Shown one piece after another: positions 45,330 to 55,846 of a stretch of DNA of 64,000 nucleotides; positions within the stretch are counted from its first letter, which is position 1; every line of letters starts with the position of its first letter. A program made the translations under genes and the position numbers. The DNA is from Amorphophallus konjac (taxonomy: Eukaryota; Streptophyta; Magnoliopsida; Alismatales; Araceae): positions 124,001-188,000 of the forward strand of contig JAHNEJ010003546.1 of NCBI GenBank assembly GCA_022559845.1, read 5' to 3'. A model generated the notes under the pieces. That model did no database searches, was not told where the DNA came from, and worked only from the letters and a program-made list of their open reading frames with translations.

Positions 45330-45526
45330 CCTCTGCCTTTGAAGAAGAAGAGACCCGGCCAGTGCCCACTGCCGAGTCAAGAAACTACTCTGAGGAGCAT
45401 TATCAGTCCCCGGCAAGGGAAGAAGTGAAGCCGCGGAGAGCGGTCTTTGACAGATTGGTCTTTCCAGGGAGGCCATCGAGAAGAACAACAAGAAGAGGTA
45501 GAGACCTAAGAGTTTATACCTGCAAT

Positions 45527-48500
45527 ATGGCAGGGGTATCTGGCCGGTACGGGGCTCTACCAACCGAGCCCGAAGAAGTAGCCAGGCTTGCCACAAGGCC
45601 AGGACCTCTTACCAGAAGAGGGAGAGCGGCAGCTGAAAAGACACAAGTCCACACTGGAGGAGCTAACTATGAGGAACCTTCAACATCCTTGGCTGCCAAT
45701 GTTATTACAGAAGGCACGGCGGGAGAACCATCCACTTCATCCGAAGAGGTGCCGATCGAAGAAAGGGGGGGTACCCCTAGCCTTCCCATGAACGACCCCG
45801 CGGTATTGCACATGATGCAACAATATCAACGGGAGATCGAATTGTTGAAGAAACAACTGACTGAAAGAGCCGCTCAGCCCTCAACATCCGGGCAGACTGA
45901 AGCATTACCAGAGACCCCTGGGGGCAACGGGCAGGCCTCGGAAGCTTCTCCACAGGCGACGGTGTCTCCCCCAATACCTACCTACACTGGAGGCGTACCC
46001 CTGCATCAGCCACAACATGTCACACCGGCCCCGCCACCGAACCTGCCATTCCAAGGGTCCACTATTGCACCTCAGGCGACAGTGTTGACAACACCGCTGA
46101 TGCAACCGGCCCATTTCTATCCAAACCCGGTTGACCCGGCAACAGTGAGCAGACTAATGCTTGAACAAATGATAGATATGAAGCTGGCGGAGAGGAGCGA
46201 TGGTGATCACACGCCATTCGACGTATACCGGGTACCTTACCCGGCACACTATGCTGCAAAGAGGCTGCCAGACGGCATTACCAAGCCGCCGAAGTTTGAG
46301 AAATTTAATGGGCAAGGGTCTCCCAGGGAGCACATTGCCTATTATGTGAATGTTATGGGGGATCTAGCTGCAGATGAAGCTTATCTTCTCAAGTTCTTTG
46401 GCTCGACACTTACCGGGCTCGCTTTCGAGTGGTATTCGAGCTTGCTCGCCGGGTCCATTGCAGACTGGCCTGATATGCAGAAGAAATTCAAGGAAAGATT
46501 CTACATAGCTGAGCGGGAGGTGACCGTGGCAGAGCTTTACGCCACGAGACAGAGAAATGAGGAGTCGGCACTCGACTACATAAAGAGATGGAGGAACCTC
46601 AGCATGAGGTGTAAACGTCCCCCGCATCAGGAGGACGCAGTGCAGATCTGTAAACAGAATCTGAAGAAGGAGATCCTTGAGAGGATGATCGGTGCTGAGG
46701 TGAGGTCGTTCGACCGTCTGAACAACATAGTGGCAGAGATCGAAGCATTCCTTGCTCGATACTCTTCTGCTCCAGCTGCATCAAGTCAGAGGGTCCGGCA
46801 GGCCGAGAGAAGGCCAACACCGCCAGAAGTTCATACACTGGACTTCGAAGCTTTCGAGAAACAGAAAGAGAAAGCCAATGAGATGGCCAACACCTCCACT
46901 GAACGGCGGGAAGGTCCCTCCCTGCGGGAGAAGATGAGGAACAAATTGTATTCCTTTCCTCGAGACAAAGCCCGAGTCCTATTTGAATGGGCCACCAGGT
47001 ACAACAAGATCACATTGCCAGATCCAAAGAGGCCTGGTAACTTGAAGAAGAAGGATGATCCTCGTTTCTGCCCATACCATCAGATGCTTGGGCATACCAT
47101 TGAGGATTGCTACATCTTCAAGGATGTCATTGAGTCCTTGATCAAGAAGGGAGAGCTGGACATGGGGGAGCTCAGAGTGGATCCTCCGCAGCCACACGAG
47201 ATGCCGAGCCTTGGCACCACTGTCAACATGGTATCTTTATACCAACAGCTGCCTGAAGAATGGGCGGAGTCCAGTACGCAGGCCACTTATCAAGCCTTCG
47301 TCATGGCGCCAGCTCATGATCAAGGAGGTTGGCAAGCCGCGCCAACGAAGAACAGAAGAAGAAGACAAGCTCCTCGGCCCACTCCAGAGGTTCGCATAAG
47401 GGGTGTTACATCCCAACCGGCGCCGCCACCAGTGACACCTGTTTTGCATGACACAGCCCCCCGGCTCGTTATGAGACGGCCCACTCACAACAAGAAGAAA
47501 CACATCCCGATGCGGGTGCACAAGGAAACCAGCCCTGCGGTTGAAAGACTCCAGGCTATTATTGATGGGCTTGAAGATTATGAACAGCCCGAGATCCAGC
47601 CTATGGAGTTGAAGGAGTATGTCCCTTGGGAGGAGTTCGAGTCACTCGAACTAGCTCCAGAAGCGGAAGCCGAGACGAAAGAAGAGCCTCTCTTATGGGG
47701 TGAGCTTCCCCAAGAGCAATTGCCAGCCACTGAAGAGAAAAAGAAAAAGAAGAAGAGAAGACCTAGAAATAAGAAGAAGAGCGGGGTGGTCCTCGCTTGC
47801 AACACCCTCTCAACATTATTTGACACAGCCCTCTCCCTGAGAGAGGAAGAGCAAGAAGTACCCGTCGAGCCGTCAGAGGTGAATCAAGCTGAAGCATCCA
47901 CCTCCCAACATGCCACCAGGTCGGGAAGGAAGTGGGGACGCCCTCCTCAGGCCAACCACAACATCCTGCTTAGGGGAGAACAACCATATCACATCCCCGA
48001 GCCTAGGGTCCAAGGCATGGAGATCCCCCCTCCATCGGGCCTCTACCCTGGAGAACCAAGTGGCCAGAGTGCCCCATCATTCATTGAATTTCTTACAACT
48101 CAGAGGGGAGGACAGTCATGCCCCCGCGAGTCCCGACAGACCCAAGGGGCAGGCAGCCCCTCGGCTCCGTCTGTGGCAATCCCTCCTCGGCCAAGGGAAG
48201 AGCCCGACAACATCCCAAATCTTGTCGAGTTCTTGCAAGAAAAGGAAGTGACCCAGCAGGCCCCACAAGCTCAAGCGGCATCCGACCCAGTGGAAGAGGC
48301 ACCCGTTGAGCTGACTCCCCAGGCCCAGACTGGGGGTAGGCGCAGTAGAGCCGAAGAAATGAAGTTGCTCGAAGTCCGAGCTAGCAACAGAATAGTCAAA
48401 CACCTGAAGAAGATCCCAGCTAGGTTTACCGTCTGGGAAATCCTATCCTTAGATGAAGAAACACGGCAAGCTGTCATCGCCGCACTCCAGACACCAGCAT

Positions 48501-51500
48501 ATGTTGAAGCCTGCCTTGCAGAAATGTCACCTGAGGTACCTATGGCCTTCACTGAAGAGGACATGCTTTTACCAACCTGCAGTCACAACAGGCCACTCTA
48601 CATGAAGGGGCAACTGAATGGGCATCCCATCAACAGAGTCTTGATTGACCCTGGGGCAGCAGTGAACATACTCCCCTATCGGGTGTATCAGAAGCATTAC
48701 TTTGACGTACACCTGGTCGAGGTCAGGAACGTCAAGATTGCCGGCTTCAATCAGAAGTGCGAAGTCCCTATGGGGGTCGCAGAGTTCAACCTCTCCCTCG
48801 GTGACTTCACCACCAAGGTCCAATTCCATGTGATCAACTCCAACACCTCTTACAAGGCGTTGCTCGGCCGACCTTGGCTACATCAAAATAGGGTGGTACC
48901 ATCCACTCTGCATCAATGCATCAAGTACCCCGGCAATGGGAAAGAGGAGAGAATCTTCGCCGACCTCCATCCTTTCGAAGTGTTCGAATGTCACTTGTCG
49001 GATGCTAATCTTTATTTGGAAAAGCCGAAGCAAGCCTCCCAAGCTACTCAAGACAAAGGAAAGAAAAAGGCAGAGCTTGACAGCTGGTTCCCTCCACCAC
49101 CGCCTGGCTATGTGGCTCCCCCTCAGGTGTCATTCGTTTCTGAAGCAGAAGGGGTATTCCGGGCCACCTACCTTCCCATCTACCCCACACCGGGAACACC
49201 ATACCTTGAAGACTTGCTGGAAGACATCCGGGTCCCTTCCGGGATCATCAAGCCTCTTGCAGAAGCTGATTGCCAGGTGGCTGAACCGTTAAGGACCTTC
49301 GAGGTGCCCAACCCCGCGGGTCTGCCCACCATCTTTTATGTGGCCAAGGAGCACCCGGTCAAGGGGGATGATGATTGTAGACTCCCCGATGAGCTGTACG
49401 ACCCACTCGTCCCAATAATGGGACTTCCTGACACAGCCGGTCCTGTGGTCAAGATGGCCAGAAAGCAAGGGATCCCCTTCTGCCAGCTCTCCAGTCGGAA
49501 AGAAATGTTCAAGAAAATGTGGAACCCGCCAAACCTGGACCGGCGGTTGTTGCAAATCACCCGACATCCCGGATTGGGCTTTTCACTAGAAGATTCCTAT
49601 GAAGCTGATGTGATATCAGTCTCGGCTCTAGGCTGCAATAGCCACGCAGGCACTGCAGGCCCATGGCAGGATAAAGGCCGTCAGCACCTTATGCCTTCGG
49701 GCAACGAAGAACAAGATGAAGAAATATTCCTATGGAATCCACCTCCCTGCAGGAATAAGGGAAAAACCCAGTCCTCCTCCGGGGGACCAATCCCGAATGA
49801 CCACAGCAGCGGGGTGCCATCGCCCTCGTCTGACACTGACCCAAAGGATGGGGAAGCGGGCCAAGCCCCGAACCTCACTCGGTGCGACTCTACCCTACTC
49901 GCCCTATACTGCAGGCAACAGCGAGAGATCGAAATGCTGAATGTTCGCTTGGCCGAAATGACTGTACTCATTAGAGGCATCCTCTGTCGACAAAGCATCG
50001 GCGCGCACCGGTCCCCGAACACCATCCCAAACGCCCCCGGGCATCTGAAAGGGGAGGCTAGGGATGTAGCTGCTTCCCTGGTCAGGCGATCAGTCGAGCG
50101 AAGCCCCACGTTGCGGGAGAAGATGCAAAGACCCTACTCTTTCCCAAGGAATAAAACCCGAGGGATTTTTGAATGGGCCTGCTACTATGGCAAGGTCTCC
50201 CTCCCAAGGTCAAAGAGGCCGCAAGATGCTCGCAAAAGCGGTGACCCCTCGTTCTGCCCCTATCACCAAATACTGGGCCACTCCATCGAAGACTGCTACG
50301 TCTTCAAGGACATTGCTCAAGACCTGATTGAGAGAGATGAGCTCAGAATGGGAGATTATGTGGTCGCTCCGCCACGCCCCCATGTGGCAGGCGGCCATGA
50401 AAGAAGTGTTTACATGGTGTCAGTTCAGCACCAGATTTTTGAAGATGCAGCTGAGAATGGGCGGCCCCATCCACCAGCAGAGCAACATCCCCCAGTATGG
50501 CAATCAATCACCTTAGCCCCTGCAAGAGCCATCTATGACAATTACAAAGAAGATCCCGAAGAAGTCCTTTACTTCTCCACACAAGAGAGCCCCCCAGAGC
50601 CGCACACAGCAAGCCTAATAGAGGGGGAAACAAGCAAAACCTCGTTACCCAATGAGGCAGAGCAAGAAAACACCTATGGTGTCCTTGAAGCAGAAGATGG
50701 TGAAGATAAGGATTTCATTGACCTGCTACCAGCGCCTCCAGAATTTGAAGATGGCGGCCAGGCCACAGTGGATGAGCTCATTGAAATTAATCTAGGCACA
50801 GAAAGCGACCCCAGGCCGACCTTTCTGAGTGCCCTTCTTCTTCCACAGGAGAGGGGACAATATGTCAAGTTGCTGCAAGAATTCCGGGACTGTTTCGCCT
50901 GGAACTATAAAGAGATGCCCGGTCTGAGTCCCGGCGTGACTCAACATATTCTGGCTATTGATCCCAAGGTGGAGCCGGTGAAGCAGCCCCCCAGGCGTAT
51001 GAGGCCGGAGCTGATAAAACTGATTTGTAAAGAAGTCGACAAGCTCATAGATGTCGATTTTGTAGCTGAAAACCAATACACTACTTGGTTGGCCAACATT
51101 GTGCCGGTGAAGAAGAAGAACGGACAGATCAGGATCTGCGTGGACTTCCGCGACCTGAATAAAGCTTGCCCAAAGGATGACTTTCCGGTGCCCGTCACTG
51201 AAGTGATGATTGATGCAACTACCGGCCATGAGGCCTTGTCTTTCATGGACGGATCGTCCGGCTATAATCAGATATGGATAGCTGAACATGACCGAATTCA
51301 TACGGCCTTCCGGTCACCTAAAGGGATATTCCACTACAAAAGGATGCCCTTCGGCCTCAAGAACGCTGGCGCCACTTACCAGCGGGCGATGACCAAGATA
51401 TTCGACGAACTGCTATATAGCAAAGTCGAATGCTACATCGATGATCTGGTCGTCAAGACAAAGAAAAGGGGGGATCACCTGAATGACCTTAGAGTCATCT

Positions 51501-54127
51501 TTGAGAGACTCCGGCAGTACGAGCTGAAAATGAACCCAATGAAGTGTGCCTTCGGCGTCTCTAGTGGAAAGTTTCTCGGCTTCATTGTCCGATATAGGGG
51601 GATCGAGATCGACCCCTTTAAAATAAAAGCCATTCAGGAGCTACCTCCTCCGGAGAATTTGGGAGAGTTAAGGTCCCTGCAAGGTCGGCTAGCCTACATC
51701 CGAAGATTTATCTCCAATTTGTCGGGGCGCTGTCAACCATTCCACAAATTAATGACGAAGAATGCACCTTTCAACTGGAACCATGAATGTCAGAAGGCCT
51801 TTGATCGGCTGAAGGATTACTTAAAGACCCCGCCTGTGCTGGGGGCACCTGTCAAGGGGAGGCCACTTATTCTATATATAGCTGCCACTGAATGTTCACT
51901 GGGGGCAATGCTCGCCCAGAACAATGATGAGGGGAAGGAGCAAGCTCTTTATTACCTTAGCCGAAGACTAATGGGGGCAGAAACAAAATACACCCCGATT
52001 GAGAAGGTTTGTCTCGCCTTGGTCTTCGCAGTCAAGAAGTTGAGGCATTACATGCTCTCGCATGAAGTGAGCTTAATCTCTAAGGCTGACCCAGTCAAGC
52101 ACATTCTCTCCCAGCCAGTCCTGAAGGGACGTCTCGGTAAGTGGGCCGTACTGTTAATGGAATTTGACATCATCTACGTGCCTCAGAAGGCCGTTAAGGG
52201 TCAAGCCATGGCCGATTTCTTTGCAGCACACCCTGTGCCTGAAAATTCCCCACTGGCCACAGAGTTGCCTGAAGATGAAACACTTGAAGTGGACCAAGCC
52301 CAACTGATCGCCTGGCAGCTGCACTTTGATGGAGCTTCGAGAACAGAAACAACCCCGTCTGGGCACACAAAAGTACGGGCCGGGGCCGGCATCGTCCTTA
52401 AATCCCCTGAGGGAGAAGTATTGCACACATCCTGCTCCATTAGCAAACCCTGCACAAACAATGAGGCAGAATATGAAGCTCTGATCATTGGTCTCCAAGT
52501 CGCTTTACAGATGGAGATTAAAATATTACATGTGTTTGGCGATTCATTGCTGGTCGTCAAGCAGGTCCAGGGACAGTTTGACGTCCGAAAACCCGAGTTA
52601 CTCCCTTACTACACTAAGGCGAAACGGCTCATGCAGCAGTTCTACCTCATTGAGATAGGCCACGTTGCCAGAGGAGAGAATGCACAAGCTGATGCACTGG
52701 CAAAATTGGCAAGTTCATTGGCAGTCCCGCCAGATGGATCCCTCAACATCCGGGTGGTGAATCAACGCCAAGTGCCTAGCATGATAGAAGGGCCAGAAGA
52801 AGAAGAGTTCGAGGTCGCCACAGCGGAAGCCATCAACCTACCCGACTGGAGGGACCCCCTTTTGCAGTGGTTTAAATATCAGCAGCTGCCCAGGAAAAGG
52901 GAAGAGAAGATCAAGTTAATCAGAATAAAGGACTCTTACGAGGTCCGGAACGGGATCCTATTCCGAATTATGGCAGACGCCAAAAGGAAGGTGCTCCTCC
53001 GATGTTTATCCACTGAAGAAGCTTGGAAAGTCATGAAAGAGGTTCACGCAGGAATAGCTGGTGCACATCAGGCAGGACCGAAAATGAAAATTGAAATAAA
53101 GAAGCTCGGCTACTATTGGCCGACAATGTTCGACGACTGCTGCAAGTATGCCAAGTCTTGTCAAAAATGCCAGGAGCACGCGACGGTACCCAGGAGACCG
53201 CCTGTGCCCTTGCATCCAACACTGCCCAGCTGGCCCTTTGCCCAATGGGGAACAGACGTTGTGGGTCCACTACCCGCATCATCAGCTGGGTGCAAGTACA
53301 TCCTGGCCGCAACTGATTACTTCTCCCGCTGGGCGGAGGCTATTGCTTTGAAAGAAGTGACCGGGGAGATCGTCACCAGATTTGTCCGTCGCAACATCAT
53401 ATTCCGGTTTGGCACTCCGAACCGAATTATCTCAGACAATGGAAGTCACTTCCGCAACCAGAAGGTCTACCGGCTGGCAGAAAAGTACAAGATCGACTGG
53501 AGGATGTCGACCCCCTACAACCCACAGGCCAATGGCTTGGCTGAAGCTTTCAATAAGACTCTTTGCACTCTCCTGTCCAAAATTGTTAGTTCTAACAAGA
53601 GAGACTGGGAAGAGAAAATGTACGAGGCCCTGTGGGCATATCGAACTGTGTACAAAACTCCGACGGGTTGTTCACCCTTTTCCCTGGTATTTGGCTCAGA
53701 GGCAATTGTCCCTATCGAGCTGGAAATACCCTCCCTCCGGGTCGCAGTCCAACACGGGTTAGTCCGGGAAGAGCAGACAAATGTCGAGCGAAGGCTCGAA
53801 GAGCTCTCCAACTTGGAGGGAAAAAGGCTCCAAGCCCAGCAGAACATCCAGGTCTATCAGGCCCGGATAGCTCGCGCCTTCGACAAGCTTGTCAAGGAAC
53901 GCGAATTCAAGAAGGGCGACCTTGTTATGGTGAAGAGAAGAGAAGTCATGGCTTCCAACCCCAAGGGCAAGCTGAATGAGAATTGGCTTGGACCCTATGT
54001 GATCCAGAAAGTCTACGAGGGCGGAGCGTATGTAATCGTCGACCATCGGGGGGAGGTCCAGTTCCCGCCCCTTAATGGTAGACATCTGAGGTTGTACCAT
54101 GCTCCGATTCCCCCATTCGAGGAATAA
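45527..54127 (+). CDS. Element B gag-pol polyprotein (Gag, PR, gag-like module, RT, RNase H, aRNase H, INT), intact
   Basis: 2866 codons from the first ATG; the frame is open from 45236 without ATG. Order: coiled-coil motif (QREIELLKKQL, near 45829); capsid (46290-46710, LTGLAFEWYSSL); module 1 with CPYH...GH...DC (46920-47200); basic/acidic linker; aspartic protease with LIDPGAAVNIL near 48640 and LLGRPWLHQ near 48865; second coiled-coil motif (QREIEMLNVRLAE, near 49919); module 2 with CPYH...GH...DC (50105-50390); RT (about 50950-51620) with YIDDL near 51433; RNase H (about 51790-52210); archaeal-type RNase H (DGAS at about 52327 to 52710); integrase HHCC (53040-53180) and catalytic core (53230-53560, SDNGSHF near 53430). 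No chromodomain. The protease Asp-Pro-Gly differs from the common Asp-Ser/Thr-Gly. One frame for Gag and Pol means no frameshift between them. Confidence 0.93.
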   Translation: MAGVSGRYGALPTEPEEVARLATRPGPLTRRGRAAAEKTQVHTGGANYEEPSTSLAANVITEGTAGEPSTSSEEVPIEERGGTPSLPMNDPAVLHMMQQYQREIELLKKQLTERAAQPSTSGQTEALPETPGGNGQASEASPQATVSPPIPTYTGGVPLHQPQHVTPAPPPNLPFQGSTIAPQATVLTTPLMQPAHFYPNPVDPATVSRLMLEQMIDMKLAERSDGDHTPFDVYRVPYPAHYAAKRLPDGITKPPKFEKFNGQGSPREHIAYYVNVMGDLAADEAYLLKFFGSTLTGLAFEWYSSLLAGSIADWPDMQKKFKERFYIAEREVTVAELYATRQRNEESALDYIKRWRNLSMRCKRPPHQEDAVQICKQNLKKEILERMIGAEVRSFDRLNNIVAEIEAFLARYSSAPAASSQRVRQAERRPTPPEVHTLDFEAFEKQKEKANEMANTSTERREGPSLREKMRNKLYSFPRDKARVLFEWATRYNKITLPDPKRPGNLKKKDDPRFCPYHQMLGHTIEDCYIFKDVIESLIKKGELDMGELRVDPPQPHEMPSLGTTVNMVSLYQQLPEEWAESSTQATYQAFVMAPAHDQGGWQAAPTKNRRRRQAPRPTPEVRIRGVTSQPAPPPVTPVLHDTAPRLVMRRPTHNKKKHIPMRVHKETSPAVERLQAIIDGLEDYEQPEIQPMELKEYVPWEEFESLELAPEAEAETKEEPLLWGELPQEQLPATEEKKKKKKRRPRNKKKSGVVLACNTLSTLFDTALSLREEEQEVPVEPSEVNQAEASTSQHATRSGRKWGRPPQANHNILLRGEQPYHIPEPRVQGMEIPPPSGLYPGEPSGQSAPSFIEFLTTQRGGQSCPRESRQTQGAGSPSAPSVAIPPRPREEPDNIPNLVEFLQEKEVTQQAPQAQAASDPVEEAPVELTPQAQTGGRRSRAEEMKLLEVRASNRIVKHLKKIPARFTVWEILSLDEETRQAVIAALQTPAYVEACLAEMSPEVPMAFTEEDMLLPTCSHNRPLYMKGQLNGHPINRVLIDPGAAVNILPYRVYQKHYFDVHLVEVRNVKIAGFNQKCEVPMGVAEFNLSLGDFTTKVQFHVINSNTSYKALLGRPWLHQNRVVPSTLHQCIKYPGNGKEERIFADLHPFEVFECHLSDANLYLEKPKQASQATQDKGKKKAELDSWFPPPPPGYVAPPQVSFVSEAEGVFRATYLPIYPTPGTPYLEDLLEDIRVPSGIIKPLAEADCQVAEPLRTFEVPNPAGLPTIFYVAKEHPVKGDDDCRLPDELYDPLVPIMGLPDTAGPVVKMARKQGIPFCQLSSRKEMFKKMWNPPNLDRRLLQITRHPGLGFSLEDSYEADVISVSALGCNSHAGTAGPWQDKGRQHLMPSGNEEQDEEIFLWNPPPCRNKGKTQSSSGGPIPNDHSSGVPSPSSDTDPKDGEAGQAPNLTRCDSTLLALYCRQQREIEMLNVRLAEMTVLIRGILCRQSIGAHRSPNTIPNAPGHLKGEARDVAASLVRRSVERSPTLREKMQRPYSFPRNKTRGIFEWACYYGKVSLPRSKRPQDARKSGDPSFCPYHQILGHSIEDCYVFKDIAQDLIERDELRMGDYVVAPPRPHVAGGHERSVYMVSVQHQIFEDAAENGRPHPPAEQHPPVWQSITLAPARAIYDNYKEDPEEVLYFSTQESPPEPHTASLIEGETSKTSLPNEAEQENTYGVLEAEDGEDKDFIDLLPAPPEFEDGGQATVDELIEINLGTESDPRPTFLSALLLPQERGQYVKLLQEFRDCFAWNYKEMPGLSPGVTQHILAIDPKVEPVKQPPRRMRPELIKLICKEVDKLIDVDFVAENQYTTWLANIVPVKKKNGQIRICVDFRDLNKACPKDDFPVPVTEVMIDATTGHEALSFMDGSSGYNQIWIAEHDRIHTAFRSPKGIFHYKRMPFGLKNAGATYQRAMTKIFDELLYSKVECYIDDLVVKTKKRGDHLNDLRVIFERLRQYELKMNPMKCAFGVSSGKFLGFIVRYRGIEIDPFKIKAIQELPPPENLGELRSLQGRLAYIRRFISNLSGRCQPFHKLMTKNAPFNWNHECQKAFDRLKDYLKTPPVLGAPVKGRPLILYIAATECSLGAMLAQNNDEGKEQALYYLSRRLMGAETKYTPIEKVCLALVFAVKKLRHYMLSHEVSLISKADPVKHILSQPVLKGRLGKWAVLLMEFDIIYVPQKAVKGQAMADFFAAHPVPENSPLATELPEDETLEVDQAQLIAWQLHFDGASRTETTPSGHTKVRAGAGIVLKSPEGEVLHTSCSISKPCTNNEAEYEALIIGLQVALQMEIKILHVFGDSLLVVKQVQGQFDVRKPELLPYYTKAKRLMQQFYLIEIGHVARGENAQADALAKLASSLAVPPDGSLNIRVVNQRQVPSMIEGPEEEEFEVATAEAINLPDWRDPLLQWFKYQQLPRKREEKIKLIRIKDSYEVRNGILFRIMADAKRKVLLRCLSTEEAWKVMKEVHAGIAGAHQAGPKMKIEIKKLGYYWPTMFDDCCKYAKSCQKCQEHATVPRRPPVPLHPTLPSWPFAQWGTDVVGPLPASSAGCKYILAATDYFSRWAEAIALKEVTGEIVTRFVRRNIIFRFGTPNRIISDNGSHFRNQKVYRLAEKYKIDWRMSTPYNPQANGLAEAFNKTLCTLLSKIVSSNKRDWEEKMYEALWAYRTVYKTPTGCSPFSLVFGSEAIVPIELEIPSLRVAVQHGLVREEQTNVERRLEELSNLEGKRLQAQQNIQVYQARIARAFDKLVKEREFKKGDLVMVKRREVMASNPKGKLNENWLGPYVIQKVYEGGAYVIVDHRGEVQFPPLNGRHLRLYHAPIPPFEE

Positions 54128-54206
54128 TGTTTTTTTTCCGCCCTGTCCCGGGCAAATTTACATTACTATTGTCCAGATGGATTGGGCACTATTTATCTAG
54201 CATGTC

Positions 54207-54296
54207 AAAAAAAAAAAAAAAAAAGAAAAAAATGTTAAAAAAAAGAAAAGAAAAAAAAAGAAAAAAAAGAAAGAAAAAAAAGAAAGAGGAAAAAGG
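54207..54296 (+). repeat. A-rich tract after element B pol
   Basis: Poly-A with scattered G, matching the position of 9317-9535 in element A. Confidence 0.85.
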
Positions 54297-54359
54297 GGGG
54301 GAGGAATCGGTCTCCCTTCGTTAACACTCACTCTTATCTCCAAAAATATTTCAATAGAC

Positions 54360-55030
54360 GAATCGACCATGTCAGCCTCTGACATCCTGTCGGCACTGAC
54401 GAAGAACACCCCACCCGAACCTTTCGTTCGAGATCGGGGAATCAACATTTTCTCCTTGCGTTGGCACTAGCCCGTACCAACGAATATTTCAATAGACGAA
54501 TCAGCCCTGTCAGCTCTTGACATCCTGTCGGCACTGACGAAGAACACCCCACCTGAACCTTCCGTCCAGGGTTGGGGAATAAACCTTTGCTCCTTGCGTT
54601 GGCACCAGCCCCCGCACCAACGAAAATACCAAGAGACAAACGAACCACGTCGGTCTCCGACTCTTCGTCGGCATCGATGAATAAACCAGTGGCCCAGACC
54701 TTTCGTCTGGTTCCATGAACGAAAAGACCCTTGCTTTGGCACCAACCCCGTGCCGATGAATAAACCACGTCGGTCCCCGACTCCTCATCGGCATCGATGA
54801 ATAAACCAGTGGCCCAGACCTTTCGTCTGGTTCCATGAACAAAAAGACATTTTGCTTCGGCACTAACCCCGTGCCGATGAACAAACCACGTCGGTCTCCG
54901 ACTCCCTGTCGGCATCGATGAACGAACCAGTGGCCTGGACCTTCCGTCTGGTGCCATGAATAAAATACCCTTGCTTTGGCACTAACCCCCCCGTCAATGA
55001 ATAAACCACCCCAATATTACAACTCCAGTC
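54360..55030 (+). repeat. Hairpin repeats of 120-140 bp in B 3' region
   Basis: Two early units (54370, 54508) carry CTGACATCCTGTCGGCACTG, related to the 56-bp array of A. Three later units (near 54645, 54765, 54885) have period 120 and contain CCGACTC..CGTCGG or similar and CCAGAC-CTTTC-GTCTGG (54694-54710), a perfect stem. Confidence 0.8.
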
Positions 55031-55039
55031 CCACAGACG

Positions 55040-55500
55040 AATAGACCCTTGGCTTGGACCTTCCGCCTAAGTCGATGAACAAAGAAAGAAAACGCCTTTG
55101 CTTGGCTCGGATCTTTCATCCGAGTCGATGAACAAAAAAAAACCTCCTTGCTTGGCTCGGACCTTCCGTCCCAGTCAATGAACAAAAAAAAAGAAGAACC
55201 TTCTTGCTTGGCTCGGACCTTTCGTCCAAGTCGATGAACAAAAAGAACCCTCTTGCTTGGCTCGGACCCTCCGTCCAAGTCGATGAACAAAAAAAAAGAA
55301 CCTCCTTTGCTTGGCTCGGATCTTTCATCCAAGTCGATGAACAAAAAAAAAAGAACCTCCTTGCTTGGCTCGGACCTTCCGTCCCAGTCCATGAACATAA
55401 AGAAACCCCTCATTGCCTGGCTCGGACCACCCATCCTAGTCCATAAATAAAAGTGCATCCCACTACTCGGCTCGGACCCTCCGTCCGAGTCGGTGAATGA
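55040..55500 (+). repeat. 50-58-bp tandem repeat, about 9 copies, in B 3' region
   Basis: The unit has TTGCTTGGCTCGGACCTTCC, GTCCRAGTCGATGAACAAA and an A-run. Each carries GGAC-CTTCC-GTCC or a relative; the copy at 55471-55489 forms CTCGGAC-CCTCC-GTCCGAG. Short repetitive ORFs on both strands are artefacts. Confidence 0.85.
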
Positions 55501-55830
55501 ACAACTTTCCTGAGCCCAGCACGAGTCAACAACTCCCTCTTTGGGGTTGGCCTCGTCTAAGTTGTTTTGGGCCTTTTGCTTGAGATGACACATAGACCCT
55601 TTATTCTCGCTTCGGTATTCACCCCATGCCGATGACTAAACCCCCACTCTGACATCTCAGTCCGCGTGCATATGTGGCGAAGCGATCCCCTCATCCCTTC
55701 GCTGAAGGAGTGAGCGCTTTCCCGTGAATTTGCACCGGACCAGCATCCCAGTGGCTCAGAAGAATAGACGTCATGTTGAAGAACTCTACACTCGCGGGCC
55801 CCGCGCACTCATCCCTCGCTTGCGCCGCCC

Positions 55831-55846
55831 GTGAGTGGGGGGCATT
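55831..55846 (+). promoter_or_regulatory. Polypurine tract of element B
   Basis: GTGAGTGGGGGG plus CATT directly before the 3' LTR. Same design as in A (20001-20019). Confidence 0.8.
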
